NCBI RefSeq assembly: GCF_047250365.1 | Contig: NZ_JBLBVL010000020.1 | Coordinates: 10,577 to 74,576 of the forward strand | Origin: Thaumasiovibrio sp047250365 | GTDB lineage: Bacteria > Pseudomonadota > Gammaproteobacteria > Enterobacterales > Vibrionaceae | Reading direction: 5' to 3' | Length of the DNA stretch: 64,000 bases | Shown here: positions 46,172 through 55,269 of the stretch, piece by piece | How positions within the stretch are numbered: the first letter of the stretch is position 1 | Layout: each line of letters begins with the position of its first letter | Notes under the pieces: generated by a model | Database searches by the model: none | Told to the model about the DNA's origin: nothing | What the model saw: the letters and a program-made list of their open reading frames with translations, nothing else | Program-made: the position numbers and the translations under genes

Positions 46172-46431
46172 TCGTCTGCTTTACGGTGGTAGCTTTTCGA
46201 TGGTTAGTGTTGTGGTATAGCGCCAATTAGTCGCTAAACGTGACACCGTACAGATTTAAATCTGCACCGTTGTACTGAGTTATCTGGGCTGGGATTTTGG
46301 CAGCATATTGGATGAATGGGACAATTTTCAAACACGTTGTGCGGGCTGAAAATTACAATGAGGGTGGGGAGTCGTCGTGATAGCTTAGATAAGGCTTAGG
46401 CAACGAGCCGACGCTCATGCTGTTCGGCTCG

Positions 46432-46447
46432 TGTTTCACGTGAAACA
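46432..46447. other. parS centromere site 1
   Basis: TGTTTCACGTGAAACA is a perfect match to the conserved bacterial parS consensus. It lies two bases beyond the avtA stop, about 14 kb from oriC. Confidence 0.92.
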
Positions 46448-46448
46448 G

Positions 46449-47726
46449 TTAGCCTTCACGATAGGCGCGGTTAACTTCTTCAGCAATGATATCAATTCCT
46501 GCGGTTAGCACGTCTTCATCCTGGGCATAGTTCATGCGTAAGCATTGTGTACGGTGGGGCCAATTGGGGTCATCGATGCCGATAAAGAAATACTCACCAG
46601 GTACAATCAATACGCCACGTTGCTTGAGGCGTTGATAAAGGGTTTGACTGGTTATTGGTAACTCATCAAACCAAAGCCACAAGAAGATAGCGCCCTCAGG
46701 TTTATGAACGCGAAAACGTGGGTCTGGGATTTGCTGCTGCAAACGTGTCAGAGCAAACTGACTGCGACGCTGATAAAAGGGTTTGATGACATCGGCACTC
46801 AATGCTAACAGCTGCTCAGATTTAATGAGCTCATGACCAATTAAAGGGCCGACACTGCCGGGCGCTAAATTGATCACGCCATTAATATTGGTGAGCGCTC
46901 GTGTGATCTCTTCAGAGGCAATCACAATACCGCAGCGTAAACCGGGTAGGCCAAGCTTAGATAGGCTCATGCATAACACGGTGTTGTCATTCCACATCGG
47001 TGCAACGTCAGCAAAAATAATGTCAGGGAAGGGTAGCCCGTAAGCATTATCAACAATTAACGGTATATCGTTGGCTTTGGCAAGGAGGTCTAACTTGGTG
47101 ATCTCTTCGTTGGTTAACACATTCCCCGTCGGGTTAGTTGGGCGGGAAACACAGATTGCACCAATATCATCACCGATACTAAGTTGGCTAAAATCGACAT
47201 GGTATTTAAACTGGCGGTTATCGAGAAACTCTATCTGCGGTTGATAACTGGTAAACATTGTTTCGGCTAGACCACTGTCGGCATAACCAATATATTCAGG
47301 GGCGAGTGGTAAGAGTATCTTCTTTTGTTTACCGTCTGCGGTCTGCCCGGCAAAGAGATTAAATAAGTTAAAAAAAGCGCTTTGCGAACCGTTACTAAGG
47401 CTAATGTTTTTAGCGCTGATATCCCAGCCATAAACCTCACGCAGTAGGTTTGCAAGGGCTGAGATGAAGGTACTTTTACCTTGTGGGCCATCGTAATTCG
47501 TCATTGCTTGGGTGAGGGCGCCAGAGGCGGCGAGGTGCTGGTTTAATTGATCAAAACATTCAATGACCGCCGGTATTTGGGCGGGGTTGCCACCGCCAAG
47601 CATGATGGCGTTGGGGTTTTGCAGCCCCTCATTTAAGTCATCCATTAATTGAGTAATTGCCGACAAACCACCAAATTTGTCGCCGAATGAAGAGTAATCC
47701 ATACTGCTGCTCACTTTAAACGTCAT
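46449..47726 (-). CDS. avtA: Valine-pyruvate aminotransferase AvtA
   Basis: A 425-residue PLP aminotransferase making alanine from pyruvate with valine as donor. Conserved segments shared with E. coli AvtA are FGDKFGG, AIMLGGGNPAQIPA, LSNGSQSAFFNLFNLFAG, CVSRPTNPTGNV and the PLP lysine region CMSLSKLGLPGLRCG. The N-terminus is about eight residues longer than in E. coli. It lies next to malS, the same pairing as in E. coli. Confidence 0.95.
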   Translation of the reverse strand: MTFKVSSSMDYSSFGDKFGGLSAITQLMDDLNEGLQNPNAIMLGGGNPAQIPAVIECFDQLNQHLAASGALTQAMTNYDGPQGKSTFISALANLLREVYGWDISAKNISLSNGSQSAFFNLFNLFAGQTADGKQKKILLPLAPEYIGYADSGLAETMFTSYQPQIEFLDNRQFKYHVDFSQLSIGDDIGAICVSRPTNPTGNVLTNEEITKLDLLAKANDIPLIVDNAYGLPFPDIIFADVAPMWNDNTVLCMSLSKLGLPGLRCGIVIASEEITRALTNINGVINLAPGSVGPLIGHELIKSEQLLALSADVIKPFYQRRSQFALTRLQQQIPDPRFRVHKPEGAIFLWLWFDELPITSQTLYQRLKQRGVLIVPGEYFFIGIDDPNWPHRTQCLRMNYAQDEDVLTAGIDIIAEEVNRAYREG

Positions 47727-47812
47727 AATATAATTAGAGATAAAGAGGGCCTACCTTAGCCCTCTCTATCTCCATAACAACATAACCTATCAGTGCGCAA
47801 TTAAAAAGCGGA

Positions 47813-49924
47813 TTATTCTTTGTTGCTATTGCCAACATAAACGATCATTATCCGATCGGTGTCTGTTTGGCGGCTAAAGGCATAGTAGGGTGCGGTGCTT
47901 AAGGTTCGATGAGTCCCTTGGCTGATTGCTGGGTGGCGTTGGCGAAATTGTCCCAGCCGTTGCCAGTGCTTAACGAGTGCTAGGTTCTCATCCCAGTTCA
48001 TGGCTGAGCGCGTTCCTTGGTGAGGGTCTGATCCTGATGGGCCCAACGACCTTCCACTTTCGTCGCCATAGAATATCTGCACCCCTCCGGGGGTTAACAG
48101 CAGCGCATTAGCAGCACGTTTTTGCTCTGCCATGCTGTGAGTATGGGTACCATAAAACAGCGCAGTGTCGTGGCTAGAGAGGTAGCTGAGCAGATTAAAT
48201 TGTTGGTCACGATTGATGGTATCGGCATAACGCTGAAAGTCAGCATCCATATGAAGTAAACAGGTGACACCACGTGGTGCGATGTCGGTTTGGAATTCAA
48301 AATTTATCATCGAATCAAAACCATGGTCAAAGTAGTCACTGCGATAGGCACCATGCCCCCACGCTTCTCCTGTCATCCAGAATGCTATCCCATCATCAAC
48401 GTGATGGGTTGTTTTCCATTGCTGTAATGCCAACGTTGCTTGTCGTTTAAGCTCGGCGAGGGTGGCTTTTTCAACATGTTTGGCGGTATCAACACGAAAT
48501 CCGTCGATGCCGTATTCAGCCACCCATTGCGTTAGCCAGCGAATGATGTGTGCACTGGGCAGCCGTTGGGTATCTTCAGCTTGATGGTCAGCCTTGTTAG
48601 CAAAGAAGGCAGGCAAAGGGACTGGCGTTTGACTCTCTGTCATTATGTCGGGTAGGAAGTTGAGAGACATGGTTAAAGGATCATAGCCAGGACTGTCGTA
48701 GTTGCCGATGTCGGTACGAATCCAGCCTTTTCCCCACCAGCGTGACCAACTCTCAGCATCGCTAAAGTCGATATAGTCGTTAAAACTATGCCAAGTTTGC
48801 CTGTCACTTGGCTGCCAGTCGGTCCATTTGTCACCTAAGACTTGCCGACGTTCATCGTCATTGAGGTATAGGGAACCAAATTGAAACGACTGCATATCTG
48901 CTAAGGTCGCGTAGCCAATGTGGTTGATAACCACATCCCAGATTATCTTTATTCCACGCAGATGTGCTTGCTCGATCAGTGTACGCAGTTCTTGTTCCGT
49001 CCCCATGTTTGCATCGAGGTTTGTCCAATCAAGATGATAGTAACCGTGGTAACCATAGTGTTTAAAATCACCGTCATCTCCGCCACCAACCCAACCATGG
49101 ATTTGCTCTAATGGCGAGGTAATCCACAATGCATTTACGCCAAGCGATGCAATGTAATCGAGCTTTTCGGTTAGCCCAGCCAGATCACCGCCATGAAAGG
49201 TAGCAATCTCCTTATCGCCATCGGAGCGTCGTCCATAGCTATTATCATTATCTGGGTTGCCATTATGAAAACGATCGGTCATGGCGAAGTAGACGATGGC
49301 GTTATCCCAGCTAAAGGCTGGGGTTTGCACTGCGTTATTTGGTGGTATTTGCTCTAACAGAATGAGACCTTCACTGTCCAGTGCTGGAGCCAGGCTTAAT
49401 TGCCCAGCGGTGACTTGTGCAGTGTTGCCACTATAGGCATCGCGAAGCCAGTCGCCCTCATTAAAAATTTCGCTAACATCGATGTCAATGACCTGTCCTG
49501 TATTTGATGGGCAAGGGGCCATCGTTGGCCGTGTATTGCTGCGCTCCAATCGTTTGAGTGTCAGTTGCGCGTTGGGCTTATCAATCTCTATATAGTAGGT
49601 ATCAGACTTGAATATTCGCACGGGCAGTGTGGTTGACGTTGCACAGAGTTCGATCGCATTGTGACGATTAAACTTTAGTGCTTCACCTGTTTTTAAATCG
49701 ATATAGCAATCGCTGTCCAGCGCATTGATGGTTAATTGATAGTGTCCCTTTTTAAAGTAGTGTTTCACGTGAAACACCATGTCATGATCTGCTGAGTTTG
49801 ATTGGAACGGGATAATAAGTGGAGTGTTTTCAGTGGTGGAAGCCAAGGTCAATTCATATTGGGCGGCAGTCGCTGCGTTTATTAGTGGTAGTGTGAAGAT
49901 AAGACTTATTGCGAGAGCTTTCAT
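47813..49924 (-). CDS. malS: Periplasmic alpha-amylase MalS
   Basis: A 703-residue GH13 enzyme that hydrolyses maltodextrins in the periplasm. From the ATG at 49924 a signal peptide (MKALAISLIFTLPLINAATA) is seen; a TTG eight codons upstream is less likely. The catalytic aspartate is in DGFRVDTAKHV, the acid/base glutamate in MTGEAWGHG and the third aspartate region in LSSHDTALFYG. An N-terminal carbohydrate-binding-like region of about 200 residues precedes the barrel. E. coli MalS is 676 residues and also neighbours avtA. A perfect parS lies in its 5' coding part. Confidence 0.92.
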   Translation of the reverse strand: MKALAISLIFTLPLINAATAAQYELTLASTTENTPLIIPFQSNSADHDMVFHVKHYFKKGHYQLTINALDSDCYIDLKTGEALKFNRHNAIELCATSTTLPVRIFKSDTYYIEIDKPNAQLTLKRLERSNTRPTMAPCPSNTGQVIDIDVSEIFNEGDWLRDAYSGNTAQVTAGQLSLAPALDSEGLILLEQIPPNNAVQTPAFSWDNAIVYFAMTDRFHNGNPDNDNSYGRRSDGDKEIATFHGGDLAGLTEKLDYIASLGVNALWITSPLEQIHGWVGGGDDGDFKHYGYHGYYHLDWTNLDANMGTEQELRTLIEQAHLRGIKIIWDVVINHIGYATLADMQSFQFGSLYLNDDERRQVLGDKWTDWQPSDRQTWHSFNDYIDFSDAESWSRWWGKGWIRTDIGNYDSPGYDPLTMSLNFLPDIMTESQTPVPLPAFFANKADHQAEDTQRLPSAHIIRWLTQWVAEYGIDGFRVDTAKHVEKATLAELKRQATLALQQWKTTHHVDDGIAFWMTGEAWGHGAYRSDYFDHGFDSMINFEFQTDIAPRGVTCLLHMDADFQRYADTINRDQQFNLLSYLSSHDTALFYGTHTHSMAEQKRAANALLLTPGGVQIFYGDESGRSLGPSGSDPHQGTRSAMNWDENLALVKHWQRLGQFRQRHPAISQGTHRTLSTAPYYAFSRQTDTDRIMIVYVGNSNKE
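49761..49776. other. parS centromere site 2, inside malS
   Basis: A second perfect TGTTTCACGTGAAACA. On the minus strand it encodes part of the residues VFHVKH near position 55 of MalS, so the site is embedded in coding sequence. Confidence 0.9.
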
Positions 49925-50236
49925 TGTACGGTCCGTGTTGGTTAACAAAGTAATCCTTATGAGTGGCTGTTCCTTAGTATGTACAGTCTCGGCCGATAGA
50001 GCTGATTGATGCTAAGGGTGGCTCCGTTATAGCAGAGTTAGGCCGCTACAAAACGTAACTGATCTCTCGAATATCAAGGTTGATGCTGCGCGAAAAGTCA
50101 GACGTGTAGCAGTTAGGGTCTATCGATGTTGAACGGGAATTATTAGGGATGTTTTAGAGAGGACGCACAATCGAAAAGGAATCGAAAGAAAAAAAGCCCG
50201 GCTATTTAGCCGGGCTCTAAGAACACGTTTGACGAC
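49925..50236. other. 312-bp gap between malS and glyS
   Basis: It holds the malS promoter region (minus strand) and the glyS terminator. I see no clear promoter hexamers, MalT boxes or small gene. Confidence 0.4.
50188..50216 (-). terminator. Rho-independent terminator of glyS
   Basis: On the minus strand AGCCCGGCTA and TAGCCGGGCT form a long stem followed by seven T, 20 bases after the glyS stop. Confidence 0.93.
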
Positions 50237-52306
50237 TTACTTCTGCAATACAGATATGTCAGCGATGTTGAGGAACTGTTCACGGAGTAAGTTAAGCATC
50301 GTGAGACGGTTAACTTTCAATGCTTCATCGTCAGCCATTACCATAACATTGTCGAAGAAGGCATCGACGCTGTCGCGCAATGTGGCAAGCTCCGTTAGCG
50401 CCGTTTGGTAATCACCGTTCGCAAACAGTGGCTGTAGCTTTTCAACCATATCGTTGATTTGCGTTGCCAGCACTGTCTCTGCTTGCTCGGTTAGCAGAGC
50501 GGCATCAATGTTGGCACTGAGCGTGCCATTGAATTTCGCTAAAATGTTACCAACACGCTTGTTAGCCGCAGCCAGTGACTCCGCTGCATCTAAGGTACGG
50601 AAGTGGCTTACCGCTTTAACGCGCTTATCGAAATCTGCTGGGCGTGTAGGGCGACGAGCCAAAACAGCTTGGATAACATCAACGCTGAAGCCTTCGTCTT
50701 GGTACCAAGCACGGAAACGACCCAGCATGAAATCAATCACGTCTGTTTCCACGTTATCGTTGCTAAGGCGATCGCCAAATAGGGATTTCGCTTTAGCAAT
50801 CAGATCGGTCAAATCTAAGGCATAGCCATTTTCGACGATAATACGCAATACACCTAACGATGCACGACGCAATGCAAATGGGTCTGAGCCTTTTGGTGCT
50901 TGGCCAATACCAAAGATACCCACGATGGTATCCAGTTTGTCTGCCATTGCGACCGCAGATGAAACGCCATTACTCGGCAGTTCATCACCCGCAAAGCGTG
51001 GCATGTATTGTTCGTTCAATGCCAGTGCGACTTGCTCGTCTTCACCATCATGACGCGCATAGTGCATGCCCATAACACCTTGAGTATCCGTGAACTCGAA
51101 TACCATTGACGTCATCAAATCACATTTTGCTAGCAATCCGGCACGCTTAGACTTGTCGACATCAGCACCGATTTGCTGGGCAATATAGCCCGCCAGTTCA
51201 GTGATGCGATCGGTTTTGTCTTTGATCGTTCCTAGTTGCTTCTGGAAGATAGCATTATCTAGCTCAGGTAGGCGATCAATCAGTGGACGCTTACGGTCAG
51301 TATTAAAGAAGAACTCAGCATCAGCTAGGCGAGGGCGTACTACTTTCTCGTTACCTTCGATAACGTGGCGTGGCTCTTTAGATTCGATATTTGAAACGAA
51401 GATAAAGTTAGGTAGCAACTGCTTGTTTTCGTCATACACCGGGAAGTATTTTTGATCCCCTTTCATGGTGTAGACCAAAGCTTCAGATGGAACTTTTAGG
51501 AACTCTTGTTCAAATTTAGCGGTAAGTACGACTGGCCATTCAACCAATGACGTCACCTCTTCCACTAAGTCATCGTCAAGATCGGCTTGTCCACCTACGG
51601 CTGCAGCGGCTTTTTGTGCTTCGGCAATAATGATCGCTTTACGCGCTTCATAATCGGCCATAACACGACCACGCTCAAGCAGGATGGCTGGATACTGATC
51701 TGCATTGTCGATGGTGAACTCAGCTTCACCCATAAAGCGGTGACCACGGATGGTACGAGCAGAAGCAACGCCAAGAATGGTGCCTTCGATAAGTTCGTCA
51801 CCTAACAGTATGGTCAGGGTTTTAACGGGACGAATAAACTGAGTCTCTTTATCGCCCCAGCGCATTGGTTTTGCGATAGGGAGGTTTGCTAGTGCTTTGG
51901 CAGCTAACTCGACAACCAGTTCTTTGGCGGCTTTGCCTTTGACTTCTTGCTTATGAAGAAGCCATTCGCCTTTATCGGTTTTAAGGCGTTCGGCTTGTTC
52001 AACAGTAATGCCATTACCACGCGCCCAGCCCATAGCCGCTTTAGTTGGGTTACCCTCTGCATCAAATGCAGCGGCAACAGCCGGTCCACGCTTCTCTACC
52101 ACTTTATCAGCTTGGCCTTCCGCCAGTGCGGTCACTTTTAGTGCCATGCGGCGTGGGCTAGCAAACCACTCGATACCTTGATGCGCCAATTCGGCGGCTG
52201 TCAATTCGGCTTCGAAATTGGCTTTAAATGCTTCTGCAAGTGTGCGAAGTTGCGTTGGTGGGAGTTCTTCCGTACCCAGCTCAATCAGAAAATTGCGTTC
52301 GGTCAT
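50237..52306 (-). CDS. glyS: Glycyl-tRNA synthetase beta subunit
   Basis: The 689-residue beta subunit of the alpha2beta2 glycyl-tRNA synthetase, handling tRNA recognition. Landmarks are FLIELGTEELPP at the N-terminus, FASPRRMALKVTALAEGQ, HD-domain-like MGMHYARHDGEDE and the C-terminal anticodon-binding region FFDNVMVMADDEALK. It begins nine bases after glyQ. Confidence 0.98.
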   Translation of the reverse strand: MTERNFLIELGTEELPPTQLRTLAEAFKANFEAELTAAELAHQGIEWFASPRRMALKVTALAEGQADKVVEKRGPAVAAAFDAEGNPTKAAMGWARGNGITVEQAERLKTDKGEWLLHKQEVKGKAAKELVVELAAKALANLPIAKPMRWGDKETQFIRPVKTLTILLGDELIEGTILGVASARTIRGHRFMGEAEFTIDNADQYPAILLERGRVMADYEARKAIIIAEAQKAAAAVGGQADLDDDLVEEVTSLVEWPVVLTAKFEQEFLKVPSEALVYTMKGDQKYFPVYDENKQLLPNFIFVSNIESKEPRHVIEGNEKVVRPRLADAEFFFNTDRKRPLIDRLPELDNAIFQKQLGTIKDKTDRITELAGYIAQQIGADVDKSKRAGLLAKCDLMTSMVFEFTDTQGVMGMHYARHDGEDEQVALALNEQYMPRFAGDELPSNGVSSAVAMADKLDTIVGIFGIGQAPKGSDPFALRRASLGVLRIIVENGYALDLTDLIAKAKSLFGDRLSNDNVETDVIDFMLGRFRAWYQDEGFSVDVIQAVLARRPTRPADFDKRVKAVSHFRTLDAAESLAAANKRVGNILAKFNGTLSANIDAALLTEQAETVLATQINDMVEKLQPLFANGDYQTALTELATLRDSVDAFFDNVMVMADDEALKVNRLTMLNLLREQFLNIADISVLQK

Positions 52307-52315
52307 GAAGACTCC

Positions 52316-53224
52316 TTATTTCTTCTTACACATTGGGAAACCTAAAGCTTCACGTGAGGCGTAATAAGCTTCTGCTACCTGTTTTGTCAGGTTACGAATG
52401 CGCAAGATATAACGCTGACGCTCGGTCACAGAGATTGCTTTACGCGCATCAAGCAAGTTGAAGGCGTGACCCGCTTTAAGAATACGTTCATAGGCAGGCA
52501 GTGATAGCGGCGTCTCTAGTGCCAGTAGCTCTTGACACTCTTTTTCACACTGATCAAAGAAGGTGAATAAGAAGTCTACATCGGCATGCTCGAAGTTATA
52601 TGTTGACTGTTCCACTTCGTTTTGGTGGAAAATGTCGCCATATGTAACTTTACCAAAAGGACCATCTGTCCAAACCAGGTCATAGACTGAATCTACACCT
52701 TGAATGTACATGGCTAGACGCTCGATACCGTAGGTGATTTCGCCGGTAACAGGTTTACACTCTAAACCGCCGACTTGTTGGAAGTAGGTAAATTGAGTGA
52801 CTTCCATGCCGTTGAGCCACACTTCCCAGCCCAAGCCCCATGCACCCAGTGTCGGGTTTTCCCAGTTGTCTTCTACAAAGCGAATATCATGAACTTGTGT
52901 ATCGACACCTAAGGCTTCTAGTGAGCCTAGGTAAAGTTCCTGAATGTTATCGGGTGATGGCTTTAGAATGACCTGAAACTGATAGTAATGCTGTAGGCGG
53001 TTAGGGTTTTCACCATAGCGTCCGTCGGTTGGACGACGTGATGGTTGAACATAAGCCGCAGCGATTGGCTCTGGACCTAATGCGCGTAGACATGTCATTG
53101 GGTGTGAGGTACCAGCACCCACTTCCATGTCCAGTGGTTGTACTACGGTACAGCCTTGCTGGCCCCAGTAATCCTGCAGCGCGAGGATCATGCCCTGAAA
53201 AGTTTTGATGTCGTATTTGTGCAT
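52316..53224 (-). CDS. glyQ: Glycyl-tRNA synthetase alpha subunit
   Basis: The 302-residue catalytic class II subunit. FQGMILALQDYWGQQGCTVVQPLDMEVGAGTSHP (partly quoted), RRPTDGRYGENPNRLQHYYQ and ENPTLGAWGLGWEVWLNGMEVTQF-type motifs are near-identical to E. coli GlyQ. The ATG at 53224 gives the family start; a TTG two codons earlier is possible. Confidence 0.98.
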   Translation of the reverse strand: MHKYDIKTFQGMILALQDYWGQQGCTVVQPLDMEVGAGTSHPMTCLRALGPEPIAAAYVQPSRRPTDGRYGENPNRLQHYYQFQVILKPSPDNIQELYLGSLEALGVDTQVHDIRFVEDNWENPTLGAWGLGWEVWLNGMEVTQFTYFQQVGGLECKPVTGEITYGIERLAMYIQGVDSVYDLVWTDGPFGKVTYGDIFHQNEVEQSTYNFEHADVDFLFTFFDQCEKECQELLALETPLSLPAYERILKAGHAFNLLDARKAISVTERQRYILRIRNLTKQVAEAYYASREALGFPMCKKK

Positions 53225-53456
53225 TGTCAACTTCGCGTGAAAATAGTGGATTGAAATGTGAAAATAACAGTCGATTATACATTGACAGGCCGTGTCGGAG
53301 TAGGGGAAAACGCCTTTTTTATCACCAATTTTTACAGTGCTGAGATATGTCCTTTGCTGCGTAATTTGACATAGTGTTAACAGAGTTGCTAATTATTCTA
53401 CTATAATCGCGAAGAATACTATATTTGGCAAAAAGACAGGTTCGCACGGAGCAGAT

Positions 53457-54116
53457 ATGAAAAAATTGCTACTCGCTACGTTGATCGCTGCAACGGCAGT
53501 GACAGGATGTTCAACCACCAACCCTTACTCTGGTGAAAGTCAAACCGCGAAAGCGACCACGGGCTCAGTGATTGGTGCCGTTGCTGGCGCAGCTGTTGGC
53601 GCTGCATCATCAAGCAAAGGGGATCGTAAAAAAGGCATATTGATTGGTGCTGCATCAGGTGCTGCTGTTGGTGGTGGTATTGGTTATTACATGGATGTGC
53701 AGGAAGCCAAGTTGCGTGAGCAATTACAAGCGTCAGGTATTACCGTTACGCGTAACGGTGACAACATTATCTTAAATATGCCAAATGAAATTACATTTAA
53801 CGTCAATGAAACCAATCTGGATTCTCGTGCGGTACTGGCGCTACGTAATGTTGCATTGGTGGTGAAAGAGTATGACCAAACAATGTTAAATATCTTAGGG
53901 CATACCGATAGCACGGGCTCAGCAAGCTACAACCAAGAGCTTTCTCAACGCCGAGCGAATGAAGTGCGCAATCAGCTAATTGCAGAAGGCGTCTCGCCTG
54001 CACGTTTGGTTGCCACAGGGCGCGGTGAATCTAGCCCAATCGCGAACAACAGCACAGAGCAAGGACGAGCAGAGAATCGACGTGTAGAGATTATTCTCTC
54101 CCCACTACCTCAATAG
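53457..54116 (+). CDS. yiaD: OmpA-family outer membrane lipoprotein (YiaD-like)
   Basis: A 219-residue lipoprotein. The signal peptide ends in the lipobox VTGC (Cys18); a glycine-zipper region follows (GSVIGAVAGAAVGAA, GILIGAASGAAVGGGIGYYMD), then the peptidoglycan-binding OmpA C-terminal domain with GHTDSTGSASYNQELSQRRA and ATGRGESSPIANNST. It probably anchors the outer membrane to the cell wall. E. coli YiaD has the same architecture and length. A TATAAT hexamer at 53402 may be its -10 element. Confidence 0.93.
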   Translation: MKKLLLATLIAATAVTGCSTTNPYSGESQTAKATTGSVIGAVAGAAVGAASSSKGDRKKGILIGAASGAAVGGGIGYYMDVQEAKLREQLQASGITVTRNGDNIILNMPNEITFNVNETNLDSRAVLALRNVALVVKEYDQTMLNILGHTDSTGSASYNQELSQRRANEVRNQLIAEGVSPARLVATGRGESSPIANNSTEQGRAENRRVEIILSPLPQ

Positions 54117-54172
54117 GCAGTATGCGAATCGCTTAATACCGCGCAAACACCTAATACAGCGTAAACGATAGT

Positions 54173-54208
54173 AAGGCAGAGTGTGCATACGTACTCTCTG
54201 CCTTTTTT
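54173..54208 (+). terminator. Rho-independent terminator after yiaD-like gene
   Basis: AAGGCAGAG (54173-54181) pairs with CTCTGCCTT (54196-54204), with further inner GAGT/ACTC pairing possible, followed by a T-run. Confidence 0.85.
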
Positions 54209-54398
54209 ATTGTCGTGTTAAACGAGGTGGTCGATTTGACAATATTGAGAAAGGGGGATGATGAAGGTTAAAATTGTGCCGTGGTTATCAGATTTGAAAT
54301 CTTAATGTGCATTTTTGGTTAAGCGTGATCATTGGTTCAGAATGCTAACCGCAGTTTTGCTACAGTTTTTATGTCAAACAGCGGAAATTGGAGAGCTT

Positions 54399-54632
54399 AT
54401 GATCAGGTTCACTGCATTATCGCTACACAGCCAGTATCGGTTATTTAGTTTTGGCTTGGTGTTGAATATTTTTGGCATGGTATTAACGGATGTGTGGGTA
54501 CCGATGGTCGTCGGGGCGATTGTCACCACGTATTTATCTGTTGAGGCGCTGATTCGGCTGCGATATGTCGAACCGATAGAGAAAGAGATTGCGCAATTGC
54601 GAGAGCAAGTGGAACAATTGCGCGCGAAATAA
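54399..54632 (+). CDS. Small membrane protein of unknown function
   Basis: A 77-residue protein I do not recognise. It starts at the ATG after TTGGAGAGCTT. A hydrophobic stretch (about residues 13-52: FSFGLVLNIFGMVLTDVWVP, VVGAIVTTYLSVEALIRL) suggests two membrane helices, and the C-terminus (VEPIEKEIAQLREQVEQLRA) has heptad spacing of Leu/Ile/Val typical of a short coiled coil. It stands alone between the yiaD-like gene and the convergent TusA-like gene. Confidence 0.7.
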   Translation: MIRFTALSLHSQYRLFSFGLVLNIFGMVLTDVWVPMVVGAIVTTYLSVEALIRLRYVEPIEKEIAQLREQVEQLRAK

Positions 54633-54680
54633 TGCCTCTCTTCGCGGGGCGTAAAAGCAAATAATCACAGGATGATTTGA

Positions 54681-54926
54681 TTATTGGCCAATCTTAATTA
54701 GATATTGATACGGCATTTGTTCGGTTTGAGCTGCCACTAGCGTGTGATCCATAAACCGGCAAAAGCTTGGGATATCTCGCGTCGTTGATGGGTCATCAGC
54801 AATAATTAGTAAGGTTTCGCCTTGCGCCATTCGTCTTACTGTTTTGCGCACCATCATGACAGGCTCAGGACAGCGCAAGCCTTGAGCTTGTAAAGATTGA
54901 GTTGGGTTGTCGAATGGACTGGTCAT
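54681..54926 (-). CDS. tusA: TusA-family sulfur carrier protein
   Basis: An 81-residue SirA/TusA-fold protein. The signature LRCPEPVMMVRKTVRRM contains the sulfur-carrying cysteine followed by PEP, and DDPSTTRDIPSFCRFMDH is the conserved second half. TusA relays sulfur from IscS to TusBCD for 2-thiolation of tRNA wobble uridine. The Vibrio genes of this locus are annotated this way as far as I recall; other SirA-like paralogues exist, so orthology is likely but not certain. Confidence 0.9.
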   Translation of the reverse strand: MTSPFDNPTQSLQAQGLRCPEPVMMVRKTVRRMAQGETLLIIADDPSTTRDIPSFCRFMDHTLVAAQTEQMPYQYLIKIGQ

Positions 54927-55049
54927 GATGCACCTCTTTCGTTGGGGAGCTGATCATACCTATGATTGAAGAAGAATCAATCTCTGCCTCAATATTGACC
55001 TGTAAACCAAAAGAAACACTGTCAGTTTAATCGAAAATAGGGGGAAAAT

Positions 55050-55226
55050 ATGAACTATATTCACCGTATGACCCTGTACCTCGTTGCCTTGCTATTGGCC
55101 TTTATGGCTGTCTTTGTCTCACCGGAACCACAGCTATCTATGCCTATGCTCTTGGGGGTGGTAGCACTTATTAGCGGCTTTTCTATTGAGTATATTTTTG
55201 CACCGGATAATCGGCATAAAGAGTAA
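55050..55226 (+). CDS. 58-residue membrane protein of unknown function
   Basis: A short gene below common length cut-offs. It starts at an ATG preceded by AGGGGGAAAAT and reads MNYIHRMTLYLVALLLAF, then MAVFVSPEPQLSMPMLLGVV, then ALISGFSIEYIFAPDNRHKE. Two hydrophobic helices are separated by a polar SPEPQLS turn, with a charged C-terminus. I recognise no family. The good ribosome-binding site, membrane-type composition and position between tusA and the LysR gene favour a real protein. Confidence 0.65.
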   Translation: MNYIHRMTLYLVALLLAFMAVFVSPEPQLSMPMLLGVVALISGFSIEYIFAPDNRHKE

Positions 55227-55269
55227 TATTTCTGACATACTGTAACAAATGCCTAGAGATGGAAGCAGT

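Larger units (their letters stand above)
45993..46448. other. 456-bp gap rich in palindromes, containing parS-like sites
   Basis: No convincing gene. It contains the ibpA terminator, a direct repeat CCGTTGTACTGAGT at 46029-46042 and 46267-46280, stem-loops TTCGCTG/CAGCGAA (46117-46136) and CTCTTC/GAAGAG (46140-46153), a degenerate parS at 46156, a 14-bp palindrome CAGATTTAAATCTG (46251-46264), an ACGAGCCGA/TCGGCTCGT stem (46403-46432) and a perfect parS at 46432. The ibpA and avtA genes converge on it. Confidence 0.6.

Noticed and set aside
46014..46226. 70-codon minus-strand open frame beyond ibpA
   Set aside because: It spans the ibpA terminator and several hairpins and has histidine/threonine-rich composition unlike its neighbours; a chance frame.
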